The position numbers and the translations under genes were made by a program. This document shows, one piece after another, positions 1 to 11,984 of a stretch of 64,000 nt of DNA (position 1 is its first letter; the number at the start of each line of letters is the position of its first letter). The notes beneath the pieces are model-generated. The model saw only the letters and a list, made by a program, of their open reading frames with translations, ran no database searches and had not been told where the DNA came from. Source of the DNA: Rhyzopertha dominica (Eukaryota; Arthropoda; Insecta; Coleoptera; Bostrichidae). The stretch is taken from the NCBI GenBank assembly GCA_025024175.1, contig QCXZ01000041.1, forward strand, positions 7,435,786 to 7,499,785. The letters run 5' to 3'.

Positions 1-1056
1 CTGCATGCCAAGTGGCATCCGATGCGACCGACCTGATTAGCTAGCTGGGCAATAATCAAATTGAGTGGTTTAAATGAGAAGCACGAGATTGCGAAAGACA
101 AAGTTTAGACAACAAAGATGCAATCAGGGTGGGGGATCAAAAACGCAATATTAGCCAATTAAGGGTACACCGCATTTTTGGTAGGTGTACATACGATCTC
201 AGAGAAAAAGAGATATACAAGGTGTTTCCAATAAAGATGGTAGCAAACTTAAGGACAGGATAGTGGACAGCAACACCCAGTCGAAAATAATTATGAAATC
301 GCGCACCCGTTATAACATGTGCGAAACTTGCTGCACAAAACACAGGTTGCCATCACTTTCCCTGACAGTTCCTCTTATGTGGATATAGGTATTTAATAGA
401 TCAAGGACTATGTGTGTAATCTCAGAGGAAAAAATCAACGGTGTTAAATCGGGACTTCTAACTGTGCAGTTAACAGGTCCTCTTCCGATCCATCGCTCGG
501 ATAATTGTTCGTGTAGGTAATTCCATGAGTAAGTGAATCATCATTTTAAAACCACATTCTGTCCTACATAGAAGCGTTTACATATGAAGTACACCTTGAA
601 AAAAAAAATTGAGGTATTTGTTAACTCTCTCGGATTTTTTTGTGCAAATACAGATTCCTAAGAAACATTTTGAGGCTTAATAAAACTGTAATGAAAAAAC
701 CCTAAACACAATGATTTATAGACCCTAAATACGTATTTCGGCAGCCAAGTTGACATCTTCAGTAAAGTGAAAGACTTCTTGAATGTCTGGGCGGATATTC
801 TCCACACCGGGTCTTCGCTTCCATTGTATGACTGGTGTATTGGTCCATCAGGTGGGGAGACTTGACGAAGACGCCAGAGGGTTGTAAACACTATTTGTTA
901 TACACCACATAAATATACATGTATCACAGAGATAACTTACTGACTAATTTATGCTTAATTGCATCTGGTTATTTGTACCGCTAGTTCATGCCGACATACT
1001 ACTGGTCTACTATATCGTTTTGCCTGCAAGGTGGAACTTATTTTATGTTTACATAA
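1..1056. other. AT-rich spacer, no gene recognised
   Basis: No convincing coding sequence is seen. The first 50 bases are GC-rich. Around 217-270 there is a short segment resembling the ends of insect IS630-type elements (a GGTGTTTCC-like start followed by a lysine-like AAACTTAAGGACAGG stretch), but no partner end or transposase is found. Short ORFs here look random. Confidence 0.5.
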
Positions 1057-2393
1057 CATGGGCACTAGTTGAATTTTTTTAATGGGAATAGGGGTCAAAA
1101 GGCGCATCATTGAAAATTATATTTTTTCCTGATTTCAAAAATATATCACACTTGTATAATTTATTGCTTCTGAGTTGCGAAAAGTGTGATAACAAACTTG
1201 GATCTTGCAAAAAACTTCACTTTATTATTTGTAATCGCAATGCCTCAGTTAAATGAACATGATTGAATCGTAATTTTGATGATGATTGGTTATGGAGACA
1301 GAAGGCGAAGTTATTCGGAAGTAGTTGCACTCTACAATGCAATTCATGAAAATCGTGAACCAATTGCAGATCAACAGTTATTAAAACATTGCACCGTTTT
1401 AACGAAACCGGCTATATTAAAAATTGTCAAAAATCAGGATGTCCAAAGGTCGCTACGAGTGAGGAATGTAGCTTGAATGTCCTTTTAGATGTGCAAGAGA
1501 ATCCCAAATGTTCCATACAATAACGTACTCTCACTCACCATATTAGCAGAAGATCTGTTCAGAAAATTTTGAAAAAGAGAAGTTTCATCCATACAAAATT
1601 CACTTTGAACTTCTCACTGCTTTGAACATGATAAATGAAGATAGAAACGTTTTAAATTGAATTGTTTTCTGATGATGTGACTTTTTTCGTCAATGGTAAT
1701 GTGAATAGATATAAGAACAAGTCTACACACAACACCCTCAGAAAGTGAATGTATGGTGTAGTATTATCGGTGAGCACATTATTGGGCCTTTTTTCATCGA
1801 TAGAAATTTGAATGCGGTCAAGTCTCTTGCGCGAACACATTATACCAGAACTTATTCGCCTGTTCCCTAATCGTGAAAATGCTGCGCGTCCTTCTGGACA
1901 GATATAGTTTCAGCAAGTGAGCAGACACCACATAATGCAGAAGATTTGAAAGGACGAATCAGGGAAGAAATAGGGAACTTACCTCCAAATATGCTACAAA
2001 AAACATTAGAAAACTTTTATTCAAGGCTGCATTACTGTCAGGAAGTAAATGGGGAACATTTTGAGCATCTTCTGTAATGCAAATTTGTAAAAGTACTGTA
2101 TTTTTCACGGAATCTAGTTTTTCTCTTTTACTTTTAGGGTACTCGATTCGCAATAAATTGATCAAACTAGACGAAAGTTATCACTAGTCAAGGAAAAACG
2201 GTAATACCTGGCTTTTTTGTCCACTTTAGCGATTCGTTCTTTGTCAGGCTCTATTATTGTATTTACATTTTTCTCAACTCAGAAGCAATAAATTGTACAA
2301 CTGTCATACATTTTTGAAGTTAGGAAACAGATATCATTTTCAATTATATGCCTTTTGACCCCCCTACCCATTAAAAATGTAACTTGCGCCCAT
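1057..2393 (+). mobile_element. IS630/Tc1-mariner-type transposon relic with ~120-bp TIRs
   Basis: The segment around 1057-1177 reappears as its reverse complement around 2275-2393. Shared blocks include AGGGGTCAAAAGG, AATTGAAAAT-like, and AATTTATTGCTTCTGAGTTG. Between them lies a decayed transposase of the DUF4817-type IS630 group common in insects. The outermost ends are uncertain: GC-richer sequence similar to this family's ends continues to about 2560 on the right, and the left arm may have lost its outer part. No clear TA duplication could be assigned. Confidence 0.75.
1276..2077 (+). pseudogene. IS630-type (DUF4817 group) transposase, decayed
   Basis: DNA cut-and-paste transposase remnant. 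The N-terminal helix-turn-helix part is readable from 1276 (RRSYSEVVALYNAIHENREP). A central signature, VNVWCSIIGEHIIGPFF, is read at 1745-1794. The C-terminus runs about 1939-2077 and ends in EVNGEHFEHLL followed by a stop at 2075-2077, which is the usual end of this family. The three blocks lie in different frames with stops between them. The segment with the second and third catalytic acids (the QQDGAPAH and SPDLTPLDFF region in related copies) is missing, so an internal deletion is likely. It is non-functional. A better preserved relative lies at 34336-35289. Confidence 0.8.
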
Positions 2394-5059
2394 ATCTCGG
2401 AAACGAGAGCTGACACGGAGTTGAAAAAATTCCAGAAAATGCATTTTAACTGCCAATAATAGCTACCATTTAGCAAAATGGGTCGAACAGAACCTAAAGT
2501 ATCCTGCTGGTTCCATGCTTTGTAGCTACCTTGTATATACACAGTATACACGGCCTTGCAAGGTAAGCTTTATGCCATATAATTGTCCTTTGTAGTTACT
2601 TTATAGCAAACCCTTGCATTGCTTGTATTGAAATTAGTGCAGATCTTTTAACGAAATTAGGAACTATTACATTTTGTATATAATAAAAGTGGGCTAATTA
2701 ATAAAACGGATATTATTTTCCCATTCCTAATGCTCGTGTCATCCTAGTATACGTCTGGAAAGATAAAGTAAAAAACGATAAAATCTAACACTATCAGAAG
2801 CACCGGTTGTAAATAACAGTTTACGTTATGACACATATCCCAGTTTATAATAACCACATATTTAGTACTACTTTTTTTTAGGAATTAATTTCCTTTTATA
2901 ATTTATGCAATTCCTCGAATAACGTCATAATGTGTTTATCATGATAATAGCCTAACGGTGAGATTGTATTTTGTAAAACTGTATAAACATTTTGCAACAA
3001 ATTGGCCTTCTTTCCGATTCTTCTTACAACTTATCAATGTCGTAAGAGCAGTAATATTCGTCTACTGAAAGAGGGCAAGAAAATAATATAATATCAGACA
3101 TATCCTATTAAAGGTAACATATTTCAACATGTACTAAATTTCCTAGCCGATTCGGACGCACTATCGCGAAATTGAGATCTCTGCAACATTCGTCTAGTCG
3201 TGCACATTCGAAACGAGTGATTCTGTCGTTGGCAACAATGGGGTGTAATTGGTTCCAACTTCGACCTCGCTTCACCTATAATGATGGCCGGCGACCTGCG
3301 AATTCCTAACAGCGTCACGACGGCTTTTCTTCTGCCCAAACTGGGCATACACGGAGAGCGCAAAAACTAACCAATATGAAACCTCAAAATATTTTTTTTC
3401 TCTAACCGACCTGCTACACATGAAGGTGAGCCCATTGTAATATTTCTGTTCTTGTTACATTCTCAGCTTTTTACTCACAGGTTAAATTTGATAATATATA
3501 TATTTTATTCAAAGCGCTATATATTGTTAAAGTAATATATCTATCTTATTCAAAGCGTTACTTTTCAGCAATTTACAGTAAAATATAACTAGTGAACCTT
3601 CACACCCAAGATGTACTGGAATTTTATGGGTTACATTAGTTGAACCCCCCCTTCTGAAATGTGTTAGGTGCCAGAAAATAGCGCTAGTTTATAACTGGGC
3701 TTCGTCAGTCTTTGATTCATCTTAATGTTTAGTTCTTAACAAAGATCATATAAGTCAATTAATAGACGATAGGGGTGAGTACTCGACTTCTAAACAAGGT
3801 TTGATATATTAAAGAGCTATTTTACATAGAAATATATAAATGGATACCAAGCACGAGTATTAGCTAGACGTCAAGTAAGAAGAACCAATTTATCAATAAG
3901 TAATAATAAAATAGCTATCATATAGTTGTCTTACTATCTTTATCTTTGCACTGTACTGAAACTGGCCATTGAACTAAAACAACAGACAACTACATCTACT
4001 GCATAAGGTGAGATCTGTCACTATCCAGACGGTAGTGTTCAAAACAGGACGGTTTCACTGTAGATCAGGCATATTGTCACTTTAAAGGATTGCCATATCC
4101 CTACTCTAGCAAAGCTGACACTTTTTCTCGAGTTGAAGCCCTGGCGTGACGTCTTCACGGACCAAAACCGTCACAATTGTACTCCGGTGCCGTTCTATGG
4201 CCCTTCTCCATTGGAATAGCAAGTGATTGAGTAAAACTCAATTTAAAAGTGAATATAGATATTTTGATTTTGTTATTTGTGCGGTTTGCATTTATGTGTT
4301 AATTCCACTTTGACGAAACTAATTTTGTTGTATCTAGGACAGGCGACAGAAATGTGCAGTGTGCAGCCGCCTTTGCACAAAGATTTTTAAACTTAACATT
4401 GTGTATCGCAATTTCCAAAAAAAAAAAAACTTAATGTCGATATAAGTGTGGATTGGGCTATTAAATGGTGGTATCCAAAAACCAGTCTGAGAATTGTGAT
4501 GACAAAAAATGCAGCTTTGGGTAAGTTTTCACAGCTTTATTTTTCCTAGATGACTATTCCAGAAATGGAACATTTCAAGATACTGTCGAATAGTGTGCAA
4601 TATAAATCGCAGTACGGCTTTAGAGTTTTGGGTGATGGTGGGGGAAGGTTATATTTTTGTAAATTACACACCACCAGTGACACCATCTTAGTTCTCTGTA
4701 AAAGTGAGTATTCGTAGCTAGGGTAGCCAGTATGTAACGAAAGTAGTTACTGACACTGGTATTGACTGATACTTTTTGTTTTAGGTATCGATACTACTGA
4801 ATGTTTCATTGAAAAGTATGGATACGCCTAAGTACTGTTTGAATTTCCCGCTCCGCTCCTGTTGGTTCTATCTGTCCTTGTTCTGTCATTAACACAGTAT
4901 TTTATGTGTTTTTCAGTATAAATCATTTTTAGTATTCGTACAATGTATTATGTATATTATATATGTATTATATTATAATTCTTCTAGTTTTTTAAACACA
5001 TGTCGAAAGTTAAAACGAAAAAAATACAGCCGAACCCTAGAAAAAGTATAAGTTTTTTT
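2394..5059. other. AT-rich spacer with a GC-richer island near 3130-3370
   Basis: No recognisable gene. An island at about 3130-3370 is noticeably richer in G+C and has a 79-codon minus-strand frame that resembles nothing I know. A 41-bp imperfect direct repeat (TATTTTATTCAAAGCG-like) occurs at about 3501 and 3542. Around 4690-4810 a stretch has AGTATCGATACT-like palindromic wording that could be a transposon end, but there is no supporting partner. Confidence 0.4.
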
Positions 5060-6260
5060 TATTAAAAAGGGGTACCAAAACCCACGAAAATGGGTGCGTC
5101 AAGTTAGTTTTTTCACTCTTATCGTTTGTACTACTGTTGTGCTGTATTATGCCGATGATTTCGCAAAAAAATGTTTTACGACTAAGGCAAAAAACACCTG
5201 TTATAATGGGGGTCAGGTCAGGTCAGGTCAGGTCAGGTCAGGTCAGGTCAGGTCAGGTCAAGAAAATGTTTTACGGCGAATAGCAAAAAATACCCGGTCT
5301 AATCGGAAGCCAGGATGAAGGTCAGCCACCAAAAATTAGAGATTTTCTCATGGTTTTTTTTTCATTGTAATGGACTGTGCTACGGTTGTGCTGGATTGTG
5401 CCAATGATTTCGCAAAAAATACTTTACGTTTAAGGCCAAATAAATAATCAACAAATCCGGAGGCTAAGTTGACGTCCAGCCCCCGAAATATTTTGATTTT
5501 TCATGTTTTTTTCACTCTTATCGTTTGTACTACTGTTGTGCTGTATTATGCCGATGATTCCGCAAAAAAAATGTTTTGCAAAAAAACACCTGTTATAATA
5601 GGGGTCAGCTCCAGAATTTTTTTAATTTTTTGATCTCTCTTTCCCACTCTAATGAACTATGCTATTGTTATGCAGAATGATTTACTAAAAAAATACTTTA
5701 CGACATGAAAGTCATCGGCACAATCCATCATAATTGCAGCACAAACGATTAGAGTGAAAAAACATCAGAAAATCAAAAAATTTCGGAGGCTGGACGTCAA
5801 CTTAGCCCCCGTATTTGTTTATTATTTATTTGTCCTTAAACATAAAGTATTTTTACGAAATCATTGGCACAATCCAGCACAACCGTAGCACCATCCATTA
5901 CAGTGAAAAAACCTGAAAAAATGTTAAATTTTTGGGGGCTCACCGTCATCCTGGCTACCGATTAAACCGGGTATTTTTTTGTCATTAGTCGTAAAACATT
6001 TTCTTCATGAAATCATTGGCAATATCCAGCACAATCGTAGCACAAACGATTAGAGTGAAAACACATGTGAAAGTTAAAAAAAATCGGGGATTGGACGTCA
6101 ACTTAGCCCCCGAATATGTTTATCTTTTTCCTTGTTTTAGGGGCCAGCAGAATTGTAAAAAGTGTCAGCACAGTTAAGCAGAACTTTAGCACAATTCAAC
6201 CTTCTAGGTTAAACAAAAAAATTTGAAGGTCGGGGGCTAACTAACACCCCACGAAAATAA
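5060..6260. repeat. Fold-back palindrome built from ~190-bp repeated units
   Basis: Units in one orientation (a T-run, CACTCTTATCGTTTGT, TGTGCTGTATTATGCC, then TTTACG) start near 5104, 5345, 5500 and 5625. The same wording in reverse complement appears from about 5714 to 6060 (GATTAGAGTGAAAAAAC, CAATCCAGCACAA, GTCGTAAAACATTTTC). Linker blocks such as CTAAGTTGACGTCCAGCCCCCG at 5463 match GGACGTCAACTTAGCCCCCG around 5793 and 6095. The symmetry centre is near 5700. The flanks GTTAGTTTTTTCAC (about 5102) and CTAACTAACACCCC (about 6237) suggest the ends. No protein is encoded. It resembles Drosophila-FB-type fold-back elements or a rearranged tandem repeat. Confidence 0.7.
5211..5260. repeat. (GGTCA)10 pentanucleotide microsatellite
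   Basis: Ten perfect consecutive copies of GGTCA inside the left arm of the fold-back palindrome. The right arm has no equivalent array, so it expanded after the palindrome formed. Confidence 0.97.
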
Positions 6261-6284
6261 GAATGTTACGAATACCTTAACAAT

Positions 6285-6960
6285 ACACTTGTAAAACGGG
6301 GCTACTGCTAAACTTATCATCAAAGTGGAAGGTAGATGGGGCTGCAATAAACCAACAGTGCCAGTGGTTTGCGGCATCCTCACTGAACTCGACCGCGTAT
6401 GAAACGCTAACTGCAAGAAGATTTTTAATCGATTGCAAATGCGGCCACACCGTTGACGGCATATGCAACGATCTCATCCGCAACGACAACGTAATGAAGA
6501 GAACTAGACAGGAGTCGGAGGCGACGCGCTCATTGTTTTGAAGTTAAACACCGTTTGTCCAGTCCCCGAGGCAACCGTCCTCCCCATATCTGGCAATATA
6601 TGTCCCAAACATCATTACTCGTTCGGCGAATGCAAGAGTTCCCGGCCCGTTATTTATTTCGCACCCTCTTCCGATGCGTCCGACGCGGTGGCCCTTTGAT
6701 GTCGCTGTGACGGGAATCCTAAGTAACAACTTTTATTGGACTCCAATATTTATAACCGGGGGCCGTAGCGAGAACCCGGCCAAATTCGAATATAACCGAG
6801 GAGATCAAACGAAAAGCGAATATCCAATTTTTTATGTGCCCGGCTCTAATCGTATCGCCGCGGGCCGCAGAAAATAAATCGACTCGCCTCCTGTTTTATT
6901 CACGGAAGTTTTTGATGGCCCCCTGCCTTTTTTGCACTTGTTCGCCGGTCGGATTTTGAG
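6285..6960. other. GC-richer unique island, possible conserved non-coding DNA
   Basis: About 670 bases clearly richer in G+C than the surroundings, without repeat structure and without a long open frame on either strand (largest about 70 codons). It has TAATCG- and CAATAAA/TTATTGG-type homeodomain-like words, but no decisive site cluster. Regulatory or anciently conserved sequence is one explanation; a relic exon is another. Inference only. Confidence 0.3.
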
Positions 6961-7218
6961 AGTTTGTTGAACTGGTCGGGGTTTTGGACAAACGCTCGTC
7001 ACGAAGGATCCGATATGACATCCTTTAGAAAGGAGTTGGTCAAATCGCCAGAATCAGGAGAACCCTGACCCTAAGAAATACACTACGCACAAAAATGATC
7101 GCAACACATGGGTTTCACAGGCGCGTGTGTTAGATATCACTCATAGGCAGTAGCTTTCAGGAAATGACAAAAATGAAAAGTAAACTTCAGTTTGAAGTGT
7201 TGATATAAAAATAGATTT

Positions 7219-7460
7219 GCGATTATGAGTTTTTACTGAATATCCTGGCATGCAGTATATTGGCTGGTTACTAAAGTGGTGGACGACACATCTGAGCATG
7301 GCTGAAAGGAGTAGACAGGCTTTCCAGAATTGCGGAGCGATGTGAGTTTTCACTGAATATCCTCGCATATAGGTTTGCTATTGAACTGGTGAATGATATT
7401 ATCTTTGTTTGTCTGATAGNGTTAGAGAGGTTTCCAAGAATTGTAGAGCGATGTGAGTAA
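7219..7460. repeat. Diverged tandem repeat, ~112-117-bp period, 2.1 copies
   Basis: Copies start with GCGATTATGAGTTTTTACTG (7219), GCGATGTGAGTTTTCACTG (7336) and GCGATGTGAGTAATCACC (7448). Each unit contains GAATATCCT(C/G)GCAT near its start and TTTCCA(A)GAATTG near its end. The third copy is cut short. No coding potential. Confidence 0.8.
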
Positions 7461-8106
7461 TCACCAAAGACAATTTAAGTAGGAGACGAGTTAAAGGATA
7501 GGGCGCGATTGGCAACTAATACTAGCGCCCTCCAACATAAAAACTTGTGCGCGTTAAGTACTAAAAATGACAGCTATCCGTCAAAATCATAAAATAAACT
7601 TTGAAATAAGCGAATGTGAGCAGCAATCATCTTCTGTGCTAAGAAAGATATAACTTTTGCTTTTACTGGTAAGATAATTTTAATATTTACTGCAGTGCTA
7701 CTTATATGCCTACATACTAAAGTAGGTATAATTCAATTTTTCCATTTTTACTAAATCAGTTTATTTTTAATAGAAATGTAGTCCACCTCCATCATTATGT
7801 ACCAATGAAGACATCACACATCAAGGATCATTTCAAGATCATCACATATTATTAGTATCTGATGCTGTAACTTTTGCCAGTAAGTAAATATAAATTTTAC
7901 TAAATTTTGCAACTGATATTTCTATTTCCAGAAATAAGTAAAACCACCTTAACCACCCGTCTACTCAGATACTTGTATCTCGTAGACATGTGCCTGGTGC
8001 TTCTACAATTATTACGTGCAATGCTAAATATTATTTGTATATTTACAAAATAATAATTGAGAAGTTTATACATTAGGTTGTAAGTTAGTGCATAAGGTAC
8101 CTCTAG
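7461..8106. other. AT-rich flank of the THAP/P-like relic
   Basis: No independent gene seen. The stretch may hold the 5' untranslated or intron parts of the P-like element that follows, but I found no terminal inverted repeats to mark its end. Confidence 0.35.
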
Positions 8107-9000
8107 TTGCTAGTTAGATATAAGCTAGCTAATTTAAAAGCTGTGGCTCTAAATTATCGGCATGGAGTCGTCGAAGCCACACAAATCATATGTGTTGTGT
8201 CTTCATATCCAAATAAGTTTAAAACAATAGGCTGCAGTCAGCAATCAGAAATTAATTTTTTTGCTATACCTTCTGAGCCACTAGAAATAAGAAAAGCTTG
8301 GCTTAATGCCATAAATTTCCACGAGAGACACAAAATAGACTTAAATTGTAAAAAGAAAAAATATATTTGTCAAGATCATTTTGAAGAGAAACATTTTAGT
8401 AATTCCAAAAAGAACCGCGTAAGTAAATTTGCTGTTCCTTCTATTTTTAAAGTAATAAAGTAATAAAGATCAAGACAACTAAGCGAAAGTTAAGATTTTA
8501 CAAAATATCTTATTAAACCCTCAATTAGAGACTTCTTGTGAAAATACAACTGTTACATCTGCAATACCTGTTACACCTGCAGTGCAGTACCCTTTTTAAG
8601 CAAATACTTTGAAAAACATTAAGAAAAATTCTGGTAGGAAAAAATTATCTGTGCTAAAAGAAATAAGTGTTCACTGCTGCAAAAACGTCACACGATGGCC
8701 AGTGCGGTTGAAACTACGATTTCAACTTTTACTGCAGGTGTAAGAAGTGAAGCCATTTACACAGCAACATTTATTAGCGATATTAACAATTTATTTGATA
8801 CCATGAACAGTACCCAGCCTTATCAAATTAACGGCAATAAATTGCAATGTGCTGGAATAATATGTTAAAAATTTGCATCCTAGCAATTTGAGTGTCCTAA
8901 TACTGGCACAATTGCACGAAGTACAATGAAAAAGGATGGTTGGATCAATAATATACGAGCATTAAACGAATTGTGGTCTCTGCAAGAGTCATGGTTTTAA
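8107..9000 (+). pseudogene. THAP-domain P-element-like transposase relic
   Basis: A 118-codon open frame at 8107-8463 carries a THAP-type zinc finger: C29, W65, the C-x2-H pair C88/H91 (YICQDHF), and the AVPSIF motif at 109-114 that closes THAP domains. The second N-terminal cysteine expected after C29 appears lost (CVVSSY). Downstream, near 8697-8865, another frame reads STFTAGVRSEAIYTATFI then SDINNLFDTMNSTQPYQING. This resembles the middle of P-element/THAP9 transposases (the LFDxxNS motif). The catalytic centre is largely missing and stops abound. It is a dead, internally deleted P-superfamily copy. A THAP-only host gene is less likely because of the second block. Confidence 0.6.
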
Positions 9001-9784
9001 ATTTAAAAAAATTTTATCTGAAAAGAATGAAAGTTTTGGCAAAGAAAAAACAATACATTTAAACATATTACATGTGTAAGTGCAATTATGATGTTTCTTT
9101 GTTAGAATTGCTGTTTTGTTACCAAATGTTCAATAAATTACCTTTTTACTTTGTCTTTTAGTTTATATTCTTATTTTACATTTTCTTATTGTTAACAGTT
9201 AACCGTTTTTAATGTTAGAGAGGGAGGTTAGCTAGCAACTTCGGTGCAGACTGTTTAGTCAGATGCTACACTGGTGTAGTTGGCCATATTGCATGCAGAG
9301 GTAGGCGGCTGTATGCGTTCTGCGCAACCGTCAGTTCGATAATTAACCCATAATAGAAATAAGGAAGTAGCGATGGTAAGCTATTGAGATGTTGTTGTCT
9401 GCTATATTAATTTGAATACTAGCTTTCAGTAGCTACAAGAGGAATGAATGTGCAGAAAAACAAAGATATAGTTGTATGATTATTATTATTATTAATATTA
9501 TTATTATCATAAAAAAAATACCTAACACATATCAGAGGTGGCATGATAAATGCAACATATATAGTAACTAGATGAAGAATTAAACGGTGTATTTTAGTAG
9601 GGTCCTAACACGTGTATGTTATATAAATCTAAAACCCATACCAGAGATCATCCGGTGAAAAGAAAAAATACGACAATGAAAGCAAAACAATTTGACAACA
9701 AAACTATACGATAACCATAATTTAAAAAAAATATTTAATCATAAACAATTAACAAAATCAAATTAGTACCGTGTATTTCCACCT
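9001..9784. other. AT-rich spacer with an (ATT)n run
   Basis: No gene recognised. A short ATT-rich microsatellite lies at about 9480-9510. A GC-richer stretch at 9220-9350 shows no open frame. Confidence 0.5.
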
Positions 9785-10330
9785 CCAGGATATAATTTTG
9801 GGGTACAAGAAGCCCAGAATACAATTATTCAGGAGTCTGAAAGGCCCACCATTGTCTTCGTAGGTATCTTCGTATATAGTCCCATAAATGTCTGATTGGA
9901 TTTAAGTGTGGACTTACCACTGTAAAACGAGCAGTTCCACTTCTGCTAAATATTCTTGAACTACTCTCTCTATGTGAGGACGAGTGTTGTCGTGCATGAA
10001 AATAAAGTTATTTTGAACGAGGGCCAGGTAGCGAAACGAATTCTGTACGACCCTCAGAAGAAGTTCCAGCCCGTACCATTCTACAGCCTCCACCGAAACT
10101 ATCCTTGGCCTAAAGTTCCATGGCATCTATCGTTCACCAGGGCGTCTATAGACAGGTGTATACGTCTATTGGAGGCATACAAACAAAATCTAGACTCGTC
10201 CGAAAACAGAGCATGTCCCCAATCGTGGTTATTCCACATGGAATGTTATTGAGCAAACTCTGGTCGTGCTACTCGATGATCTCTAGTGAGAAGTGAATCT
10301 TGAGCGGGGACATAGTATAACCCTTATAGG
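9785..10330 (-). pseudogene. Tc1-like transposase C-terminal half, decayed
   Basis: Read on the minus strand, the segment gives a GGG-like catalytic-core stretch around 10080-10150. It then gives FIFMHDNTRPHIERVVQEYL (about 9955-10015), which holds the second catalytic Asp of the DD34E triad in the usual HDN-x-RPH setting. In another frame it reads SPHLNPIRHLWD (about 9880-9915). Tc1 enzymes normally have Asp in SPDLNP and Glu in NPIEHLW, so the third catalytic residue is Arg here and the copy is inactive. The N-terminal DNA-binding part and the first Asp are not visible. TIRs were not found. Confidence 0.75.
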
Positions 10331-11984
10331 GTTACGTTATCGGACTTCGCTCGGTGGACTGTAGTGGGTCCATTTTATTTAGTATGAATTTTTTGTAGAT
10401 ATGTATACAGATATTGTTATTTTAAAGAGCGCCACTGAATCTATATCACAAGTTAATAACATCCAACGGTTTCTTATATAAGGGTGTCACCGGTGTATAG
10501 AATAACCTTCCTAAAGCTTTACTCAGATTTCACAAATTATTATAATATGATAAGTCATAAGTTTGAATCTTTAGATTAATAAAAAACAAATAATATGAAC
10601 TTCAACATAATATGTGAAAAGAGTTTTCGAGTCACGGTCCTGAGTATTCATAAAAATGTACCCGTTTCAAATTTTAGCACTTATTTTAAATGTTTATTTT
10701 TCGCCTTCTCCGCCGCCTGAGCTCAGATGGTAGTACTCGGAGTTGATTTGCCTCAATAGGAAAGCCTTAATTCCGATTTTCTACAAGTTCTTCGCACGGT
10801 AATTATGACAATTCTGGCTGCCTTTCCAAAAAAAGATATATTTTCGTATTCTGGAATACTCCGTTGGAACCAACCAACGTTTCGAGACTTGAATTGATGG
10901 TATACACGTACGCACGTAAGTCTTAAGTCTCCTAAAAGATAAGAAAGGTGAAATTCCCGAAAATTGCAGAAGAAATAACACCTCTCTTTGGCGTGAGCGG
11001 AGTGATGAAATTTAAAGCAGCACAGAATTGAATCTCTTCAGCGATAGCTCGATGGAGAAAAGGTGGCTGCCGCAGAATGGTTAAGGTAGGAAATTTACGG
11101 AAACGAATCGCACGAATTATTGGCGGAGCAGTGAAAAGCGAAAAGATATGATAATATATTTTTTTCGCGGCCAATATGAAATTATAACGAAAATACCGAA
11201 TGAATGAATGACAATAACCCTAGTCACAATTAAAAATATAGACAATGGGAAAACCATACACAACGTTATAATAGGCTTGGATAGCGCCCTCCTTAAGACG
11301 ATTTCGTGCACTTTGCACACAGATTTCTGCGTTGCAAGAATAAATAAATAAATAAATAAATAAATAAGACACCTAAGAAAGAAGTTAATTATTTAGTTAA
11401 TTATTTGATCTTCCAACTTTAAAGGTGAAACTTCAACTACATGATTTCCATTGGCACGTCTCTCAGAGTACTCTTCACTATCTACATCCATTTTTAATCT
11501 TGACTAACTAAAAATTCTCTTCTTCATACAAGAAATAGCGACTCCATCGGAGACAAGTTATTTCGCTTAAAAAAAAACGTTCGTTCGCGGGGCCATAAAA
11601 CCTCTCCAACCCTCCCCATCCATATTTTATAGTCCGGTGATTGGAAACGTTCTTATTCGAGTTTGCACACGGTTATTTTAAATCCACCCCATCGTAAAAA
11701 AAGTGCAGGGGCCCGCGAACAATGCTGTGCAAACGTCCCGAAGTTATTCGATTTTATACTGAAAATGTTTTCGTACGCGTCCCCCAGGCGTAATGTTTAG
11801 AAACCATCAGGAAAATGAACCGGCTTAACTCACTTACGTTCGCGTATAAACGGGGTTGTAGTGCAGACGGGTACAGTGATGTGACATAATGGATTCGAAC
11901 CACTAGAGAAGTGAGTAAATCTATGTGCAAAAAAGCTTCGCTGCTTATTTTTGATGATGAAACTGACATTCACATACCTACTAC
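10331..11984. other. Spacer with GC-richer patches and an (AAAT)n run
   Basis: No gene recognised. GC-richer patches at about 10980-11110 and 11580-11720 could be conserved non-coding DNA. AATA-type microsatellite repeats occupy about 11338-11368. Confidence 0.4.
11338..11368. repeat. (AAAT)n microsatellite
   Basis: About seven perfect AATA/TAAA tetranucleotide units in a row. Confidence 0.95.

Noticed and set aside
5211..5260. GGTCA array as a CRISPR or telomere-like repeat
   Set aside because: A perfect 5-bp microsatellite with no spacers; insect telomeric TTAGG/CCTAA is different.
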